Positions 15,338 through 18,762 of a stretch of DNA of 18,762 nucleotides are shown here, piece after piece. The notes beneath the pieces were generated by a model that worked only from the letters and a program-made list of their open reading frames with translations, was not told the DNA's origin and did not search any database. Position 1 is the first letter of the stretch; every line of letters starts with the position of its first letter. The position numbers and the translations under genes are program-made. Where the stretch lies: the NCBI GenBank assembly GCA_016650185.1, contig JAENWE010000191.1, positions 1-18,762 of the forward strand, in the 5' to 3' direction. This DNA comes from Vicinamibacteria bacterium (lineage in GTDB: Bacteria; Acidobacteriota; Vicinamibacteria; Fen-336; JAGNNV01).

Positions 15338-15557
15338 TCTCTTGTTACCTCGCGAAATCGGTTCCGCCCCAAGACTAAAGAAGCGGAAGAAGAAGGATTC
15401 CCTATCTCGGCGAGCCCGCTCGCCATGGCCCGAGGAGAAGCGGGCACGTCGTGACGTTACAGCCCCGGGGGGGTTCCGTGGAAGCCCTCCCTGCCCTCTC
15501 TCGGGGGTAGCGATCCCCCTTCGAAGAGGAGACCGGCGTCCAAATGGGCCATGCGCG
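15338..15557. other. Intergenic region between pckG and the NDH-2 fusion gene
   Basis: 220 bases holding the pckG 3' end and presumably the promoter of the NDH-2 fusion. Two possible hairpins are visible. One is a GGCGAG/CTCGCC inverted repeat with a 4-base loop (15409-15424). The other is GGGGG/CCCCC around TAGCGAT (15503-15519), with an outer CCTCT/AGAGG (15495-15499 with 15525-15529). Neither is followed by a run of T on either strand, so neither is a textbook intrinsic terminator. GAGG at 15348-15351 (minus strand) is the likely ribosome site of the downstream gene. Confidence 0.4.
15409..15424. repeat. Short perfect inverted repeat (possible hairpin)
   Basis: The 16 bases GGCGAGCCCGCTCGCC pair as a 6-bp GC-rich stem with a CCCG loop. 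It lies downstream of pckG and about 70 bases before the NDH-2 fusion start. No U-tract follows, so a terminator role is only a guess. Confidence 0.35.
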
Positions 15558-17291
15558 CTACCCGAGCCGCTTTTCGAGATTGTCCAGCTCGGCGACAAGG
15601 GGCTTCGGTACCTTGCCGTCGAACTTGGCGAAGAACTCCCGGATGCCCGGCGTCTCGGCCTTCCAATCGGCATTGTCCACGGATAGGACCGCGTCAAGAT
15701 CCGCGGCGGGCATATCGAGGCCATCGAGGTTCAGTGAGCCCTTGGTGGGCACAGCGCCGATCGCGGTCTCCACCGCGTCGCCTTTGCCAGCCACACGGTC
15801 GAGCATCCACAGAAGGGGCCGGAGATTCTCCCCGAAGCCCGGCCAGATGAATTTGCCCGCATCGTTCTGACGGAACCAGTTCACATGGAAGATCTTCGGC
15901 GGGCTCTTCACCAGCGTTCCCATCTTCAGCCAGTGGCCAAAGTAGTCCGCCATGTTGTAGCCGCAGAAGGGCAGCATGGCCATGGGATCGCGCCGCACCA
16001 CGCCGACCGCCCCCGTCGCCGCCGCCGTGGTCTCGGAGCCCATGGTGGCGGCGGCGAACACACCGTGCGCCCAGTCGCGGGTTTCGAACACCAGGGGGGC
16101 CAGCCGTGAGCGACGACCGCCGAAAATGATGGCGGAGATGGGAACGCCCATCGGATCGTTGAACTTCGGAGAGATGCTCGGGCACTGGGCCGCGGCCACG
16201 GTGAAACGCGAATTCGGATGCGCCGCCTTCCCCATCTTGTCCCAGGGCTTGCCCATCCAATCGATCATTCCCGCCGGCGGATTCTTGTCCTTGCCTTCCC
16301 ACCAGGGCACGCCGTTGCCGTCCACCGCCACGTTTGTGAAGATCGTGTCGTGTGTGATGGTGTTCATGGCGTTGGGGTTGGTGTCGTAGCTGGTGCCCGG
16401 GACCACGCCGAAGAAACCGGCCTCGGGATTCACCGCCCACAGCCGGCCATCCGGGCCTGGGCGCAGCCACGCGATGTCGTCACCAACAGTGCGGACCTTG
16501 TATCCCTGCTTCTCGAGCGGCGAAACAAGCATGGCCAGATTGGTCTTGCCGCAGGCCGAAGGGAACGCTGCGGTGATGTAGTGGACCTCGCCCGAGGGCA
16601 CGGTCAGCTCAAGAATGAGCATGTGCTCGGCCATCCAGCCCTGATCGCGGGCCATGGTCGAGGCGATGCGAAGCGCAAAGCACTTCTTGCCCAGAAGGGC
16701 GTTCCCGCCATAGCCCGAACCCACCGACCAGATGGTCTTGGTCTCGGGGAAATGCATGATGGCGCGACGCTCAGGCGACAAATCGCCGATGGAATGCACG
16801 CCCGGCACAAAATCGTCGGATGAGCCGAGCTGATCGAGAGCGGCCTTGCCCATACGCGTCATGATGCGCATGTTCGCGACTACATAGGCTGAGTCGGTGA
16901 TCTCGATCCCGACCTTGCTGAAGGGCGAGCCGAGAGGACCCATCACATAGGGGACCACGTACATCGTGCGGCCCTTCATGGCTCCGCGAAAAAGCGGGTC
17001 GGCTTTCGCCTTCGCATCCTTGGGAGAAAGCCAGTTGTTGGTAGGTCCGGCGTCCTCCTTCTTTTCCGAACAGATGAAGGTCAGATGCTCGGTGCGGGCC
17101 ACGTCGGAGGGGTCTGAGCGGTGCAGATACGAGTTGGGAAGTTCCTTCTCGTTCAGCTTGATGAGAGTTCCATCGCCGAGCATCTGAGCCTTGAGGCGAG
17201 CGTCCTCCTCCTCTGATCCGTCGCACCAGTGAATACGATCCGGCATGAGCCACTTGGCCGTCTCGTCGACAAATCTTTCAGCTTCGGTCAT
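15558..17291 (-). CDS. pckG: Phosphoenolpyruvate carboxykinase (GTP)
   Basis: 577-residue cytosolic enzyme that converts oxaloacetate plus GTP to PEP, GDP and CO2, the first committed step of gluconeogenesis. Family marks: CDGSEEE (23-29), NSYLHRSDPSDVAR (53-66), the oxaloacetate/PEP region SVGSGYGGNALLGKKCFALR (189-208), the P-loop AFPSACGKTNLAM (242-254) with hyper-reactive Cys247 and Lys249, GDDIAW with metal-binding Asp271/Asp272, and near the end WPGFGENLRPLLWMLDR, the GTP-specific region. This is the GTP type, not the ATP type of E. coli. I chose ATG 17291 because alignment to the family begins there (VDETAKWLMPDRIHWCDGS); an ATG at 17342 would add 17 unmatched residues. An AAGGA lies about 12 bases before the start. 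It is divergent from the aminotransferase gene. Confidence 0.95.
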   Translation of the reverse strand: MTEAERFVDETAKWLMPDRIHWCDGSEEEDARLKAQMLGDGTLIKLNEKELPNSYLHRSDPSDVARTEHLTFICSEKKEDAGPTNNWLSPKDAKAKADPLFRGAMKGRTMYVVPYVMGPLGSPFSKVGIEITDSAYVVANMRIMTRMGKAALDQLGSSDDFVPGVHSIGDLSPERRAIMHFPETKTIWSVGSGYGGNALLGKKCFALRIASTMARDQGWMAEHMLILELTVPSGEVHYITAAFPSACGKTNLAMLVSPLEKQGYKVRTVGDDIAWLRPGPDGRLWAVNPEAGFFGVVPGTSYDTNPNAMNTITHDTIFTNVAVDGNGVPWWEGKDKNPPAGMIDWMGKPWDKMGKAAHPNSRFTVAAAQCPSISPKFNDPMGVPISAIIFGGRRSRLAPLVFETRDWAHGVFAAATMGSETTAAATGAVGVVRRDPMAMLPFCGYNMADYFGHWLKMGTLVKSPPKIFHVNWFRQNDAGKFIWPGFGENLRPLLWMLDRVAGKGDAVETAIGAVPTKGSLNLDGLDMPAADLDAVLSVDNADWKAETPGIREFFAKFDGKVPKPLVAELDNLEKRLG

Positions 17292-17514
17292 AAGTCTTTG
17301 AGATCCTTTACTTTGTTCGATCGCCCGCTGGATAGGGGCCATGCGTCAGATGAGCCGCCTGGAACAGAAACGGCTGCCCCGGCATCAAGAAAAGACATGA
17401 AAGTCATTGGACAGGCTGCTAGGGAGTCGATTCTACGATGCCGCCTCGTTTCCAAAGGCGAATTCTTGGGGCGAGGACCTTGAATCTCCTCGGCTACAAT
17501 TCGCCCGGAACTTC
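17292..17514. other. Divergent intergenic region pckG / aminotransferase
   Basis: 223 bases that must drive both genes. On the + strand TTGGAC (17407-17412) and ATTCTA (17430-17435) are 17 bases apart and could be a weak sigma-70-like promoter for the aminotransferase, but neither hexamer is close to consensus. I see no clear operator palindrome or riboswitch. A TTG at 17407 opens the aminotransferase frame further upstream, but the added residues do not look like part of the fold. Confidence 0.3.
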
Positions 17515-18696
17515 ATGGCGTTTCTGAAATACGTGCCCCCTATGGGGATCTACGAAACGCTCTACGCGTTTCTCGCCGCCTTTGGGAAAGCCATGGGTGA
17601 TCCAGGAACACACCCCTGGAGCCAGGGGTTCCCGCGAACCGATCGCCTGCCGGGCGGCCCGACCCTCCCCACCTCGGTCGCCGTCCCTCCCGACCTGCTC
17701 AAGTACCCCAAGGCCTGGGGACTGCCGGCTCTCCGAGAAGCGGTCGCTTCCTACTATCGCTCCCACTACGGGGCGGCCATCACCGCGGACAACGTGATGA
17801 TCTTCGCCGGAGGAAGGCCCGCCCTGATCGCGGTCCTGTTCTTCCTCGAAAAGGAGATCGGCGTTCGGGTGGCTTCGACCGAATACACGCCTTACTTCGA
17901 CATGCTCGAACGTCTCGGTCGCACCTGGTCGATGGCGAACAGTGACGAGCACAATCGATTCACACCGTCGATTGGAGACTACCTCGCGGCAGACCGGGGC
18001 GCCCGCTCACTCATCCTCATGAGCAACCCGTGCAATCCCACCGGTGTCACCCGGCGGGGAGCCGATCTGGAACAGCTGGTCCGAGCGGCGTCCTCGGACA
18101 AAACCGGCCTGCTCATCGACGAGGCCTACGAGTTGTTTCACGACCATCCCGAAAGCGCACTGCGACACGCCGAAGACATCGACGAGTCGAACCTCTTCGT
18201 GGTGGGCGCCGCAACCAAGGGGCTGCAGGCTCCCGGCGTCCGCATCGGGTGGGTGATCGCCGCGAAGAAGCACATCGAAATCCTGGGCAATTTCTCCTCA
18301 TTCGGCATGGGCGGAGTGTCCCATCCGTCTCAGAGCTACGCCCTGGCGCTTCTCGCCGAGGATCGCATCGCGCTGGCCCGGAAGGCGGTGCCCGCTTTCT
18401 ACAGCGAGCAGCGAGCGCGGTATGGCCACGCCTTCGCGAATCTCGGACTTGAGTCGTTCACCGGAGAGGGCGGCTTCTACCACTGGTGTCGCCTGCCCGG
18501 GGGCCTGACCGCGGCGGAGTTGAACGAACGGCTCTTCCGAAGGGGCGCGGCCATCCTCAAGGGAACCGACTGCGACATGGCCCGGCGCGGCGCGGCGTCG
18601 CCCCTGGCCAGCTTCTTCCGCTTCTCGTTCGGCCCCCTCCATCCCGAGTCGTTCGACTCGGACGTCGCCATCCTGAAAGGGGCGCTTTCGGGCTGA
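17515..18696 (+). CDS. Class I/II PLP-dependent aminotransferase
   Basis: 393-residue fold-type I aminotransferase. Visible marks: YPKAWGLPALREAVASYY (64-81), the PLP-ring region AGGRPAL (98-104), SNPCNPTG (170-177) with the phosphate/pyridine Asn174, IDEAYELF (201-208) with Asp202 and Tyr205, and the Schiff-base Lys235 in ATKGLQAPGVRIGW. A late Arg in FFRFSFG is the usual carboxylate-binding Arg386 equivalent. The family covers aspartate, alanine and aromatic transaminases; the sequence alone does not settle the substrate. The partner amino acid may connect to oxaloacetate/pyruvate chemistry of the adjacent divergent pckG, but that is speculation. The start at ATG 17515 is preceded only by a weak GGAA; upstream in-frame TTG codons (17407, 17467) are alternatives. 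Confidence 0.82.
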   Translation: MAFLKYVPPMGIYETLYAFLAAFGKAMGDPGTHPWSQGFPRTDRLPGGPTLPTSVAVPPDLLKYPKAWGLPALREAVASYYRSHYGAAITADNVMIFAGGRPALIAVLFFLEKEIGVRVASTEYTPYFDMLERLGRTWSMANSDEHNRFTPSIGDYLAADRGARSLILMSNPCNPTGVTRRGADLEQLVRAASSDKTGLLIDEAYELFHDHPESALRHAEDIDESNLFVVGAATKGLQAPGVRIGWVIAAKKHIEILGNFSSFGMGGVSHPSQSYALALLAEDRIALARKAVPAFYSEQRARYGHAFANLGLESFTGEGGFYHWCRLPGGLTAAELNERLFRRGAAILKGTDCDMARRGAASPLASFFRFSFGPLHPESFDSDVAILKGALSG

Positions 18697-18762
18697 ACTG
18701 GGAATTGACTCGAGGGGCGGTCACGCCGAACCGGGCTCAGCGAGTATGTTGCGTGAAGTCCC
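18697..18762. other. Non-coding tail to the window end
   Basis: 66 bases after the aminotransferase stop. The only structure I see is a 4-bp GGCG/CGCC stem (18716-18727), too short to call a terminator. No new gene start is supported. Confidence 0.3.

Noticed and set aside
13355..15454. A 699-codon open frame on the + strand, the longest in the window
   Set aside because: It runs antisense across the metalloprotease and NDH-2 fusion genes, has no recognisable domain, and is rich in Arg/His/Gly as expected from the reverse of GC-rich coding DNA. Both minus-strand genes have clear family motifs.
15503..15519. GGGGG/CCCCC hairpin as an intrinsic terminator of pckG
   Set aside because: The stem is short, the loop is seven bases, and no T-run follows on either strand.
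15338..15724. Longer start for the NDH-2 fusion protein at 15724
   Set aside because: The extra 129 residues lie partly over the pckG 3' end and are low-complexity; the NDH-2 fold begins just after ATG 15337, which has a GAGG in front.
1..18762. A mobile element, prophage, defence island or CRISPR array
   Set aside because: No transposase, integrase, restriction, Cas or phage protein appears in any frame, and I saw no direct-repeat array or terminal inverted repeats.

Overview
This is an 18.8-kb piece of a GC-rich bacterial chromosome, densely packed with housekeeping and envelope genes. I see no rRNA, tRNA, CRISPR array, insertion sequence, phage gene or integrase. Genes in a run usually overlap by an ATGA quartet or sit within a few tens of bases. 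The longest gene-free gaps are about 220-235 bases. The mix points to a free-living, probably diderm, probably uncultured high-GC lineage outside the Actinobacteria. It includes a long-form ThyX-like protein, a bacterial selenocysteine synthase, mycobacterial-type DprE1/DprE2, Agl23, a GTP-type PEP carboxykinase and an NDH-2 fused to a cyclic-nucleotide domain. The phylum is inference; no marker gene here fixes it.

Region 1 (2-4905, + strand) looks like one operon: the 3' part of a ThyX-family gene, dprE1, dprE2, a multi-pass GT-C-like membrane protein and trmL. DprE1 and DprE2 together epimerise decaprenylphosphoryl-ribose to decaprenylphosphoryl-arabinose, the arabinofuranose donor of mycobacterial walls. 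The membrane protein directly behind them is a natural candidate for the transferase that uses such a polyprenyl-phosphate sugar. This is the most interesting unit of the window. At the site of the mycobacterial benzothiazinone-target cysteine, this DprE1 has alanine.

Region 2 (4915-7247, - strand) is selA followed, with an ATGA overlap, by an exported M23-type peptidase in which one canonical zinc histidine is replaced by cysteine. The 234-base divergent gap upstream of selA holds what looks like the stump of a DUF1569/DinB-like gene.

Region 3 (7482-12163, + strand) is a second run: an extended SDR of the acyl-CoA-reductase-like type, two large multi-pass membrane proteins (an unnamed GT-C-like protein and an Agl23/TIGR03663 protein), and a small membrane protein that apparently starts at CTG behind a strong Shine-Dalgarno sequence. 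Its stop codon overlaps the stop of the converging gene on the other strand in a shared CTAG.

Region 4 (12160-17291, - strand) carries, in transcription order, pckG (GTP-dependent PEP carboxykinase), an NDH-2/cNMP-binding fusion, and a secreted gluzincin-like metalloprotease. Region 5 (17515-18696, + strand) is a class I/II aminotransferase divergent from pckG. Regions 4 and 5 look like ordinary central and respiratory metabolism plus an exported peptidase. Regions 1 and 3 look like envelope polysaccharide or lipid-linked sugar chemistry.
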